NCBI GenBank assembly: GCA_963792445.1
Contig: CAWBWO010000020.1
Span: forward strand, 1-64,000
Length of the DNA: 64,000 nt
Source of the DNA: Rummeliibacillus sp963792445
Lineage (GTDB): Bacteria > Bacillota > Bacilli > Bacillales_A > Planococcaceae
Direction of reading: 5' to 3'
Shown in pieces: positions 56,059-64,000 of the stretch. A model generated the notes under the pieces. The model saw only the letters and a list, made by a program, of their open reading frames with translations. It had not been told where the DNA came from and did no database searches. Each line of letters starts with the position of its first letter. Position 1 is the stretch's first letter. A program made the position numbers and the translations under genes.

Positions 56059-57528
56059 TTGAATACGATTGTGCTTGTGGAATTTATATTGTATTGCATC
56101 TTCATGCTAGGCGTTGGCTACTACTTTAGTCGAAGAGATATGGGCCATTCTGATTTCCTTTTAGGCGGTAAGCAAATTCCTGGATGGGTTTTAGCCTTTT
56201 CTGAACGTGCAACTGGTGAGTCCGCATGGTTATTACTCGGATATACAGGGTTTGTTTACTCGACAGGTTTATCCGGCATTTGGGTAGCGATTGGGATTGC
56301 GTTAGGGATTTGTTTTTCATGGTTATTTTTAGCGAAACGATTTATGGAAGATGCAGAGAAATATCAAGTTATGACACTTCCAGGCTATTTAGCAAAACGA
56401 TTTCCAACCCATGGGAAAATCATTTTATGGATCTCTACTATTCTAATCTTTAGTTTTATGATGTTCTATTTTGGTGCACAAATTGCAGGGGCAGGCAAAA
56501 CACTTTTTACCGTTTTCGGTATTCATACAACAATCGGTATGATTGTAAGTATTACGATTGTTATTCTCCTCTCTTATGCTGGTGGGTTTGTCAGTGTAGC
56601 ATGGACGGATATGATTCAAAGTTTAATGATGCTTGCTACACTTGTCATCCTTCCAATTGTTGCACTTTATAATATTTATACAGGTGACCTTTCAATTAGC
56701 CATGCATTAAGTACTTCTGGCTCTCACATTAATTCGTGGACTGGAGGCGTGACTGGCTTTGCACTAGGTCTTCTCTTATTTAACAATTTTGCTTGGTTCT
56801 TTGGTTTCCTTGGTGGGCAACCACAGCTTAGTTCACGCTTTATGGCTTTGAAAAATAAAAAAGAAGCAAATACAGGAACAGTCGTTGCGATTGTATGGAC
56901 AATATTAGCTTATGCAGGTGCGTTTTTAATCGGAATTACTGCGATTACTTTGTATCAAGATCACCAGTTTGCTGATGTGGAGACGGTACTTCCATATATG
57001 GCACTTGATCTCCTACCGCCATGGGTTGCAGGGCTATTACTTTCGGGGATTTTGGCTGCGATTATTTCAACTGCCGATTCACAACTTCTCGTGATGACAA
57101 GTTCTGTAAGTGAAGATATTGTTACGAAAGCAATGGGGAAAAAATTATCAGAAAAGCAACTTGTTAAGATTTCGAGAATTACGATTATCTTAGCTGGTCT
57201 CGTTGGTTTAATCATTGCACTAACATCCAAATCACTTGTGTACTTAGTAGTTAGTTGGGCATGGGCAGGGGTTGGCTGTACCTTATCACCTGCCATTATC
57301 CTAACATTTATCTGGAAGCGCTATTCTGGTATCGGTGTAATTGCGACCATTTTTGCCGGTTTCATCAGTACTCTGATCTGGATTTCTACGCCACTTGAAG
57401 AAATTATCAGTTCACGATTTTCAACGTTTGTTTTAGCTACACTATTCGGCATCATCTTCAGTCTTCTATTCCCTGATAAACAAAAAGCACAACAAGATGC
57501 AGAAGATCAAGATGAAGTAGTGGCATAA
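56059..57528 (+). CDS. Sodium:solute symporter (SSS family, PutP-like)
   Basis: A 489-residue transporter with about 13 hydrophobic helices. YYFSRRDMGHSDFLLGGKQI, GWVLAFSERATGESAWLLLG, TLPGYLAKRFPTHGKIILWI and GFVSVAWTDMIQSLMMLATL are the SSS/PutP motifs, and ISTADSQLLVMTSSVSEDIV is the conserved Na+-site region. It likely imports the amino acid used by the oxidase and cyclodeaminase encoded upstream (inference). The start is TTG behind AAAGGAGATGA, 41 bases after the cyclodeaminase stop. A terminator follows. Confidence 0.87.
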   Translation: MNTIVLVEFILYCIFMLGVGYYFSRRDMGHSDFLLGGKQIPGWVLAFSERATGESAWLLLGYTGFVYSTGLSGIWVAIGIALGICFSWLFLAKRFMEDAEKYQVMTLPGYLAKRFPTHGKIILWISTILIFSFMMFYFGAQIAGAGKTLFTVFGIHTTIGMIVSITIVILLSYAGGFVSVAWTDMIQSLMMLATLVILPIVALYNIYTGDLSISHALSTSGSHINSWTGGVTGFALGLLLFNNFAWFFGFLGGQPQLSSRFMALKNKKEANTGTVVAIVWTILAYAGAFLIGITAITLYQDHQFADVETVLPYMALDLLPPWVAGLLLSGILAAIISTADSQLLVMTSSVSEDIVTKAMGKKLSEKQLVKISRITIILAGLVGLIIALTSKSLVYLVVSWAWAGVGCTLSPAIILTFIWKRYSGIGVIATIFAGFISTLIWISTPLEEIISSRFSTFVLATLFGIIFSLLFPDKQKAQQDAEDQDEVVA

Positions 57529-57584
57529 AATCGTTTGTAAAAAGAGGATTCTTACAAAATAAATTTAATTAGATTAGTAATAAT

Positions 57585-57626
57585 AAAAGGCTACAGAGTA
57601 ACTTCAATTACTTGATGTAGCCTTTT
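57585..57626 (+). terminator. Terminator of the oxidase-cyclodeaminase-symporter unit
   Basis: AAAAGGCTACA (57585-57595) pairs with TGTAGCCTTTT (57616-57626), with an inner GTAA/TTAC stem. The A/T tails suit either strand. Confidence 0.8.
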
Positions 57627-57654
57627 CACCTTCTACTTGAAAGGAATGCTGCAT

Positions 57655-58866
57655 ATGCAATTACTTGAACATATCGCACAAAACATAGTAGAAAAAACCA
57701 ATGAAATTCTAGAGTATCCAATTAGTATTACAGATAATGAAGGAATTATCATAGGCTGTACAGATAAAACACGGATCGGTATTTTCCACCAACCATCACT
57801 TGAAGTGGTGAAAAAAAATGATGTAATTGCTTGTCATTATGAGTTAAAAAATATTATTCTTCCTGGGGTAAATGCACCGATTAAGTTTAACAACAAAGTG
57901 ATTGGAGTACTTGGAATCGTAGGAGATCCAAACGAAGTCGAAAAATATGTACAGCTTGTTAAAAATCAAGTAGAAATGATGTGCCAAGAAGCATTCCGCA
58001 ATGAAATGATCGAATTAAAAGAAAAAATGATAGAAATATTCGTCCATCAATTAATTAATTTTCACGACGATACATTGGAAGTAAAAGAACAAATACAGCA
58101 ATATGCGAACCTACTAGAGTTTGATTTACATAAAAGTAGAGTATGCCTTGTGATAAAAATTAACCGAAAACCTCTTTCATCCTCTTCTAAAAAGAACAAT
58201 GATGAATTTTTAGGCCATTTTCAATATTTTCAAAAAGAAGTGATTGGCTTTTTGCATTTAATCTTCCATGAGTGCAAAGATGATATGATTTCACTTCTTG
58301 ATTTTGAACGATTTCTTGTAATCAAAACGCTTCCCTATAAGGAATCGTATTCGTCATTACTCGAGCGTTTAGAAGAAAAGCTTATGAAAATTAATACTTT
58401 TGTGGAAACAAAATTCCCTGCTACTGTATCGATTGCAGTTGGTGATATCAATCATGGTATGAAAGGGATTGCAGAATCTTATCAAAATGCCCTCAAAGCT
58501 ATGAATCTTGGTACAAGTATTTCGGATGAATCGAACATACATGTTTATAAAGAACGAGAAACATTACTTTGGTTATTACCAAAAGAACTGAAATCCGATT
58601 ACCAAGAAAAATTATTACGAAGTATTACACCATTAATCAAACACGATAGTTATGATGCATTATCTGCTACCTTTATCGAATTCTGCAAATGTAATATGAA
58701 TTTAAGTGAAGCTTCAAGGAATCTATTTATTCATCGAAATACCATGATCTATCGATTAGAGAAAATACGAGAGATTACATCACTCAATACAAATAGCTTT
58801 GAACATTGTATGTTATTGTTTACAGCCATTCAATGCTATGAAGAATCCAAACAAAAAAGCGGTTAG
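57655..58866 (+). CDS. cdaR: CdaR-family sugar-diacid regulator
   Basis: A 403-residue transcription factor. The N-terminal sugar-diacid recognition domain (IAQNIVEKTNEILEYPISIT, DNEGIIIGCTDKTRIGIFHQ) takes the first ~135 residues. The C-terminus has a PucR/CdaR-type helix-turn-helix (NMNLSEASRNLFIHRNTMIY then RLEKIREITSL). CdaR homologues sense glucarate, galactarate, glycerate or related acids. Next to it, on the opposite strand, are a tartrate/D-malate-type dehydrogenase and a 2-hydroxyacid dehydrogenase that it may control. The ATG at 57655 follows GAAAGGAATG; a TTG six codons upstream is less likely. Confidence 0.85.
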   Translation: MQLLEHIAQNIVEKTNEILEYPISITDNEGIIIGCTDKTRIGIFHQPSLEVVKKNDVIACHYELKNIILPGVNAPIKFNNKVIGVLGIVGDPNEVEKYVQLVKNQVEMMCQEAFRNEMIELKEKMIEIFVHQLINFHDDTLEVKEQIQQYANLLEFDLHKSRVCLVIKINRKPLSSSSKKNNDEFLGHFQYFQKEVIGFLHLIFHECKDDMISLLDFERFLVIKTLPYKESYSSLLERLEEKLMKINTFVETKFPATVSIAVGDINHGMKGIAESYQNALKAMNLGTSISDESNIHVYKERETLLWLLPKELKSDYQEKLLRSITPLIKHDSYDALSATFIEFCKCNMNLSEASRNLFIHRNTMIYRLEKIREITSLNTNSFEHCMLLFTAIQCYEESKQKSG

Positions 58867-58891
58867 AGTTGAGACTCTATGCCGCTTTTTT
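58853..58891. terminator. Bidirectional terminator between cdaR and the tartrate-dehydrogenase-like gene
   Basis: AAAAAAGCGG (58853-58862) pairs with CCGCTTTTTT (58882-58891), with inner AGAGT/ACTCT pairing. It overlaps the cdaR stop, and the two genes converge on it. Confidence 0.85.
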
Positions 58892-58899
58892 ATTTTCTA

Positions 58900-59976
58900 T
58901 TAACCTAGTTTTGTTTTTAACTTTTGACAAATTGCATCGCCAACTTGTTCGGTTGTTGCATTTCCTCCAAGATCTGGTGTGACGATTTTTTCTAGTAAAA
59001 CATCTTCCATCACATCCATAATTGCTTTAGCTGATTCTGGATGACCTAGGTGATCGAGCATCATACTTGTACACCAAATCGATGCAAGTGGGTTTGCGAT
59101 TCCTTTACCTGCAATATCAGGTGCAGAGCCATGAACTGGTTCGAACATGGATGGATAGTTCTTTTCAGGGTTAATATTTGCAGATGGTGCAATGCCAAGC
59201 CCCCCTACAATTGCTGCGCCTAAGTCTGTCAAAATATCCCCAAATAGATTGGATGCAACAACAATATCCATCGTTTCTGGTTTACTTACGAAAAAGGCTG
59301 CAAGTGCGTCAATATGAACGGTATTGCTTGTTATATCTGGATATTCTTGATTGACTTTTTGCACATATTCATCCCAAAACGGCATCGTATGATTGATCCC
59401 ATTTGATTTTGTCGCAGCAGTAACATGTTTCTTTTTTCCTTTTTGTCGAGCTAGTTCAAATGCATAACGTAAAACTCTTTCTGTACCTTTTTTTGTAAAG
59501 ACAGCATTTTGAATGGCCATATCTAAATCTGTTCCTTCATAGATACGGCCACCAATATTGGAATACTCACCTTCGTTATTTTCACGAATCACGATAAAGT
59601 CAAGATCCTCTTGAGTTTTCCCTGCAAGTGGTGATTGAATTCCTTTTAGAAGTTTTACTGGACGTAAATTGATATATTGTTGGAATTGTCTTCTAATAGG
59701 TAAAAGTAAACCCCAAAGAGATACATGATCTGGTACGCCCGGATATCCTACTGCTCCAAGGAAAATGGAATCAAAATCTTTTAATTGATCCAAGCCATCC
59801 TCAGGCATCATACGACCATTTTTTGCATAGTATTCGCAACTCCAATCGAATTCTTTATAAGATAAAGAAATTCCGCCATGAAGATTACAAACCGTATCTA
59901 ACACTTTTTTCCCTTCTCTTACAACATCTACGCCAATCCCATCTCCAGGAATTAAAGCAATTGAATATTGATCCAT
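58900..59976 (-). CDS. Tartrate/D-malate dehydrogenase (decarboxylating), TtuC type
   Basis: A 358-residue member of the isocitrate/isopropylmalate dehydrogenase superfamily. IALIPGDGIGVDVVREGKKV is the usual start, and GAVGYPGVPDHVSLWGLLLP with IRRQFQQYINLRPVKLL is diagnostic of tartrate/D-malate dehydrogenases. RENNEGEYSNIGGRIYEG and SNLFGDILTDLGAAIVGGLG give metal and NAD contacts. It oxidatively decarboxylates D-malate or L-tartrate. The ATG at 59976 is preferred because AGGGG lies seven bases upstream; the one two codons earlier is too close. It follows the 2-hydroxyacid dehydrogenase by 10 bases, in one operon. Confidence 0.87.
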   Translation of the reverse strand: MDQYSIALIPGDGIGVDVVREGKKVLDTVCNLHGGISLSYKEFDWSCEYYAKNGRMMPEDGLDQLKDFDSIFLGAVGYPGVPDHVSLWGLLLPIRRQFQQYINLRPVKLLKGIQSPLAGKTQEDLDFIVIRENNEGEYSNIGGRIYEGTDLDMAIQNAVFTKKGTERVLRYAFELARQKGKKKHVTAATKSNGINHTMPFWDEYVQKVNQEYPDITSNTVHIDALAAFFVSKPETMDIVVASNLFGDILTDLGAAIVGGLGIAPSANINPEKNYPSMFEPVHGSAPDIAGKGIANPLASIWCTSMMLDHLGHPESAKAIMDVMEDVLLEKIVTPDLGGNATTEQVGDAICQKLKTKLG

Positions 59977-59986
59977 CGTCATTCCC

Positions 59987-60982
59987 CTATTCTTGTTTTA
60001 TGGTGTTTAAAACTTCTGGGTTTGCAATATATTGAGGGCGATTACCAGTTAATACTTTGATGACATTTTCAGCTACTGTTGTTGACATGATGAAATTACT
60101 TTCAATCGTTGTCCCACCAACATGTGGTGTCACAATGACATTTGGTAAGCTTAAAAGCGGGAGATCCTCTTTTGGAGGCTCCGGATCGAAAACGTCTAGC
60201 CCTGCTCCCCTAATTTTACCATTTTTTAAATAGTGATATAAGTCATCTTGGTTAATAATTGCACCCCTAGCTGTGTTAATGAGAAAGGCAGTTGGTTTCA
60301 TTAAAGAGAATAGACGTTGGTCTATCGAATATTTTGTGTGCGCATTTAATGGAATATGGATGGAAATAAAGTCACTTTGACGAAAAACCTCTTCCATATT
60401 GGTATTGATTTTCACACCCAATTCATCTGCAACTTGATGTTTTTCGGGTTTGTATTCTCTAACCCATGCTGTCACTTCCATATCAAAACCTAAAGTTAGC
60501 ATTTTCGCTACCTCTTTTGAGATATTTCCAAATCCAATGAGTCCTACTTTTTTTCCTTTTAATTCAATGGATGGAATTTCCACTCTCGAATTATAATTCC
60601 CCATTTTCATTTGCTCATGGAAAGGAATGACCGATTTTGCTAATGCCATGATCAGCATCACTGTGTGCTCAGCAGTCGATTTTTTATTGACGGCTGGAGC
60701 ATGTAATACGGGAATTCTCTTTTTGGTTGCATACGCTACATCGATATTATCTAATCCTACCCCAGCTCCTGAGATGACTTTTAAGTTAGGGTTTGCATCA
60801 ATGATTTCTTTCGTGATTTTAGCAGGTGCTCGAAGGACAATACCTTCTACGTCTTTTACGAGTTGACATAGATGGCCAATATCATATTGGTCTGTTCGGA
60901 TAACTTCTGCACCTTTTTGTAAAATCTCCTCTCCAGCTGGATGATACATGGAGAGAATTTGTAAAACTCGTGGTTTGCTCAA
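59987..60982 (-). CDS. D-isomer-specific 2-hydroxyacid dehydrogenase
   Basis: A 331-residue NAD-dependent dehydrogenase of the SerA-like group. The NAD motif is GKKVGLIGFGNISKEVAKML, INTARGAIINQDDLYHYLKN carries the catalytic Arg, GAGLDVFDPEPP the Glu region, and VTPHVGGTT the catalytic His. The substrate could be hydroxypyruvate, phosphoglycerate or another 2-keto acid. A TTG start at 60982 has GGAGG nine bases upstream; the in-frame ATG at 60991 abuts the GGAGG and is less likely. It is paired with the TtuC-like gene, suggesting a hydroxy-acid pathway. Confidence 0.85.
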   Translation of the reverse strand: MSKPRVLQILSMYHPAGEEILQKGAEVIRTDQYDIGHLCQLVKDVEGIVLRAPAKITKEIIDANPNLKVISGAGVGLDNIDVAYATKKRIPVLHAPAVNKKSTAEHTVMLIMALAKSVIPFHEQMKMGNYNSRVEIPSIELKGKKVGLIGFGNISKEVAKMLTLGFDMEVTAWVREYKPEKHQVADELGVKINTNMEEVFRQSDFISIHIPLNAHTKYSIDQRLFSLMKPTAFLINTARGAIINQDDLYHYLKNGKIRGAGLDVFDPEPPKEDLPLLSLPNVIVTPHVGGTTIESNFIMSTTVAENVIKVLTGNRPQYIANPEVLNTIKQE

Positions 60983-61001
60983 TTCGCACATCCTCCAAAT
61001 A

Positions 61002-62196
61002 CTATACTCGAAGATTTTCTACAATCGTTGCAATGCCTTGTCCGCCACCGATACATGCTGTGATTAACCCATATCTACCGCCTGTTTTTTCCAGTTCATT
61101 CATCATTTTCACGGTTAAGATAGCCCCGGTACCGCCAATTGGGTGACCTAATGCAATCGCACCGCCGTTTACATTTAGTTTTTTAGTGTTAATATTTAAC
61201 TCTTTCACAACAGCAAGTGTTTGTGCTGCAAAGGCCTCATTTAACTCAATTAAATCAATATCATCAAGCGTTAACCCTGCGACTTTCAAAGCCTTCAAAG
61301 TGGCAGGTACGGGACCAATTCCCATAATTTCTGGCGCTACGCCAACAGATGCTTGTGCAACAATGCGAAGTCTTGGCGATAACCCTCTTTTTGCGGCAGC
61401 TTCTTCTGACATCATGACAAGTGCTGCAGCGCCGTCATTCCGACCGCTTGAATTCCCAGCTGTTACCGTACCACCGGCTTTAAATACAGGTTTTAATGCT
61501 GCTAGTTTTTCAAGGTTTGTCAAACGTGGGTGTTCATCACGATCAAAGTGAATCATTTCTTTTCTTGTTTTGATTTCATAAGGAACGATTTCATTTTTAA
61601 ATTTTCCATTTTCAATAGCAGCTGACTGCTTTTTGTTGACTTTCAAATGAAAATTCATCTTGTTCTTCACGGCTAATGTTATATTTATAGGCTAGGTTTT
61701 CAGCTGTTAACCCCATTGTTAAATTGCCGTAAATTTCAATCGGTTGAGCTCTTGGTTGACTTTCTGTGTTGGAATCTACAAGTTCCGCATTTCCTGCACC
61801 GTAACCATAACGGGCTTTTCGTAAATAATACGGAGCGTTACTCATGCTTTCTGCACCACCAGCTAATATGACATCTGAAATGCCACAGATAATTTGCTGT
61901 GCCGCGTTGTTAATTGCTTGAAGCCCAGAACCGCATTGGCGATGAACTGTATAACCTGCAACTTCGATTGGCAGTTCCGCTCTTAATGCGGCAAGCCTCG
62001 CTAAGTTTGGCACATCTGCGCTTTGCTTCGCATGTCCCCATACCACTTCTTCGACATCAGAAGAATCGATACCACTTCTTTTAATTGCTTCACGCATTAC
62101 TTTTTCAGATAGAAAATCAACCTCAACGTCCTTTAATGTTCCACCCATCCGTCCAATCGCAGTTCGAACGCCATCAATTATAACCGCATTTCCCAT
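61002..62196 (-). pseudogene. Acetyl-CoA acetyltransferase/thiolase (single frameshift)
   Basis: Thiolase of about 393 residues when repaired. VIIDGVRTAIGRMGGTLKDV, HRQCGSGLQAINNAAQQI with the nucleophilic Cys, and MSNAPYYLRKARYGYGAG form the N-terminal half. It ends falsely at QQKAVSCY. Dropping one base near 61625 gives QQKASAAIENGKFKNEIVPY, and the rest has NVNGGAIALGHPIGGTGAIL (catalytic His) and ACIGGGQGIA (catalytic Cys). It cleaves or condenses 3-ketoacyl-CoA. Followed on the same strand by the 2-hydroxyacid dehydrogenase 19 bases away; preceded by the acyl-CoA dehydrogenase. Confidence 0.87.
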
Positions 62197-62281
62197 TCGT
62201 ACACCCCCGATTAAATTGAAAATATAGTAGTCACAAACTTTAATAGCATTGAATTGTCAAAAATGTGCGCATGGCAATTCT

Positions 62282-63430
62282 CTATAAAAATTCTCGTTTT
62301 AATTCACTTGCAATGATGTTTTTCTGAATTTGGCTTGTACCTTCGTAGATTTTCGTGATTCTAGCATCTCGATAGTAGCGTTCGATTGGATAGTCTTTCA
62401 TATAACCGATACCTGCATGGATTTGAACGGCTAGGTCTGCTATACGGTTATATACTTCTGAACCATAAAGTTTAGCCATTGCAGCTTCCTTCACAACTCG
62501 TTTTCCTTGATCTGACATCCATGCAACACGGTACGTAATGGAACGAAGGAGTTCAATTTCCATCGCCATATCCGCTAACATATGAGACACAGCTTGTTGT
62601 TCGAAAATTGGCTTGTTAAATTGAACTCGTTGCATTGCATAGTCCATGCTATGTTCAAGTAATTTTTCACAAGAACCTAGATTTCGAGCAGCTAGTCCTG
62701 CACGACCGTTAGCTAGGATTTTCAATGCATTAACGTAGCCTTTTCCTTCCTCACCTAGGACATTCTCTACAGGTACTTCTAAGTTTTCAAAGAAAAGTTC
62801 TGCTGAATGTGAACCACGAAGCCCCATTTTTTTCTCGACATTTCCTACGATGAAACCTGGAAAATCCTTTTCAACGATAAAGGAAGTAATCCCTTTTGCA
62901 CCTTTGCTTGGGTCTGTCACTGCCATTACCGTGAAGATATTGCCGCAAACTGAATTGGTGATATAGTGTTTTGAGCCATTGATAATATATTTGTCACCAA
63001 CGCGTTCTGCTCTTGTTTTTAAATTGGCTGCATTCGATCCGGCACTTGGTTCTGTTAATGCGAAGGCGCCAATCCATTCACCGCTAGCCATTTTCGGTAA
63101 ATATTTTTCTTTTTGCTTTTTTGTACCGAGCTCTACGATGCCAACTGTTCCGATTCCGGTATGTGCACCAATTAGGGTTGTATAGCCATTATGTGTTTTA
63201 CCTAATTCTTCATAAATCGCACATTTGCCAACCATATCAAGTCCAAGCCCACCGTATTCTTCTGGAATACTTAAGCCAAATAAACCCATTTTCTTTGATT
63301 GCTCTACAATATGAGCTGGAATTTCATCGTTTTCTTCGATTTCCATGGCTACTTTTTCTACTTCCTCTTGCACAAAATCATGTACCGCCTTTTTTAATAA
63401 TTGGATATCTTCAGATAATGTAAAATCCAT
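62282..63430 (-). CDS. Acyl-CoA dehydrogenase
   Basis: A 382-residue FAD acyl-CoA dehydrogenase. The N-terminal MDFTLSEDIQLLKKAVHDFV, FALTEPSAGSNAANLKTRAE (flavin/substrate loop), KHYITNSVCGNIFTVMAVTD, and the C-terminal QIHAGIGYMKDYPIERYYRD followed by ITKIYEGTSQIQKNIIASEL are conserved. The Glu of IYEGTSQIQ is the catalytic base. It introduces the 2,3-double bond of acyl-CoA and passes electrons to ETF. Chain-length specificity is not readable. It lies 14 bases downstream of the enoyl-CoA hydratase gene, in one beta-oxidation-type unit. Confidence 0.92.
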   Translation of the reverse strand: MDFTLSEDIQLLKKAVHDFVQEEVEKVAMEIEENDEIPAHIVEQSKKMGLFGLSIPEEYGGLGLDMVGKCAIYEELGKTHNGYTTLIGAHTGIGTVGIVELGTKKQKEKYLPKMASGEWIGAFALTEPSAGSNAANLKTRAERVGDKYIINGSKHYITNSVCGNIFTVMAVTDPSKGAKGITSFIVEKDFPGFIVGNVEKKMGLRGSHSAELFFENLEVPVENVLGEEGKGYVNALKILANGRAGLAARNLGSCEKLLEHSMDYAMQRVQFNKPIFEQQAVSHMLADMAMEIELLRSITYRVAWMSDQGKRVVKEAAMAKLYGSEVYNRIADLAVQIHAGIGYMKDYPIERYYRDARITKIYEGTSQIQKNIIASELKREFL

Positions 63431-63444
63431 TTACTTTAGCCCCC

Positions 63445-64000
63445 TTATTTTCCTTCGAATTGTGGTTTTCTTTTTTCGAGAAACGCTTGTGTCCCTTCCC
63501 TTTTGTCCTCTGATCCCATGACAATGGTTTGGGAAAGTTTTTCTAGGTAAAGTGCTGTTTCGATTTCAATATCTGCTCCACGATTTACAGCGGCTTTCGC
63601 TAAACGCAATGCTAGTGGTCCTTTAATCTTGATTTTATTGGCATATTCTTTTGCCTTATCAATCAGTTCTTCTTGTGGCACAACACTACTAACTAGTCCT
63701 ATATTGACAGCTTGTTCTGCTGTGATGATATCACCTGTAAGGACAAGCTCCATTGCTTTTCCTTTACCAATTGTTCTAGTCAATCGCTGTGTTCCGCCTG
63801 CACCTGGAATGATGCCAAGACCAACTTCTGGTAGCCCCATTTTCGCATTTTGAGATGCCACACGGATGTCACAAGCAAGAGCAAGTTCTAATCCTCCACC
63901 CAAAGCAAAACCATTGATGGCTGCAATGGTCGGCTTATCATACTCTTCAATTTTGCGATAAGTAGCTGTCATATTTGGCTGAAGTGCATCCAACATCGTT
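63445..64000 (-). CDS. Enoyl-CoA hydratase/isomerase, C-terminal part (runs off right edge)
   Basis: At least 185 residues of a crotonase-fold protein; the N-terminus lies outside the window. KPTIAAINGFALGGGLELAL is the crotonase signature with the oxyanion-hole glycines, and ACDIRVASQNAKMGLPEVGL followed by GIIPGAGGTQRLTRTIG carries the second catalytic glutamate (PEVGLGIIPG). It hydrates 2-enoyl-CoA. The usual first oxyanion segment, AFCAGAD, lies upstream of the visible part. First visible gene of the thiolase/acyl-CoA dehydrogenase unit on this strand. Confidence 0.88.
   Translation of the reverse strand, partial: TMLDALQPNMTATYRKIEEYDKPTIAAINGFALGGGLELALACDIRVASQNAKMGLPEVGLGIIPGAGGTQRLTRTIGKGKAMELVLTGDIITAEQAVNIGLVSSVVPQEELIDKAKEYANKIKIKGPLALRLAKAAVNRGADIEIETALYLEKLSQTIVMGSEDKREGTQAFLEKRKPQFEGK

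Overview
The window looks like a chromosomal segment of a low-GC, endospore-former-type Firmicute, most likely Bacillaceae/Planococcaceae (Lysinibacillus or Ureibacillus-like). The reasons are the AT-rich sequence, strong AAGGAGG-type ribosome binding sites, GTG and TTG starts, bacilli-type gene families (PucR, YunC, VanW lipoprotein, AcoABC/AcoL, Maf) and degenerate GTGGAAT...ATTCCAC intergenic repeats. The genus is inference. I see no rRNA, tRNA, CRISPR array or intact transposase.

Layout. (1) 1-10.6 kb: a reductive pyrimidine degradation locus. It holds preA (edge), preT, dihydropyrimidinase and a ureidopropionase-type amidohydrolase behind a near-consensus promoter, plus a PucR regulator. 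An amino-acid permease, malonate-semialdehyde dehydrogenase and a beta-alanine-type omega-aminotransferase lie on the other strand. Together they could take uracil to acetyl-CoA. (2) 10.8-15.5 kb: an acetoin dehydrogenase operon (E3-E1alpha-E1beta-E2), with a divergent metallo-beta-lactamase-fold gene. (3) 16-31 kb: housekeeping and stress genes. These include an SRPBCC protein, a Cu/Zn-SOD lipoprotein, an NAD(P)H oxidoreductase, an MFS pump with a divergent LysR gene, yunC and rraA-like genes, a VanW lipoprotein, a large-subunit catalase, a DoxX-chemoreceptor-DoxX block, psiE, maf and a YdjM-like gene.

(4) 31-51.5 kb: a roughly 20-kb exopolysaccharide/capsule cluster, all on the minus strand. 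It runs from a BY-kinase through EpsC, EpsN and EpsL-like enzymes, a CarB-like ATP-grasp enzyme, four glycosyltransferases, Wzy, Wzx and three tandem paralogous ATP-grasp genes (the third decayed), to a VioA/FdtB-like aminotransferase, RfbA and RfbB. It encodes two nucleotide-4-amino-sugar routes (UDP and dTDP), no sugar acetyltransferase and no RfbC/RfbD, but four ATP-grasp ligase-like genes. I read this as a candidate system for attaching amino acids or other carboxylates to the 4-amino group of sugars. It is the most interesting part of the window.

(5) 52-64 kb: an AhpD-like protein, a hypothetical protein, an amino-acid-type catabolic cluster (FAD oxidase, ornithine cyclodeaminase/mu-crystallin, Na+/solute symporter), a CdaR regulator, a tartrate/D-malate dehydrogenase with a 2-hydroxyacid dehydrogenase, and a thiolase/acyl-CoA dehydrogenase/enoyl-CoA hydratase set.

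Quality caveat. At least a dozen otherwise conserved genes carry small frameshifts, several in or beside homopolymers, while the flanking codons still read as good protein. This pattern fits uncorrected assembly indels better than mass pseudogenisation, so broken genes are given as single spans typed pseudogene, with the lesion described.
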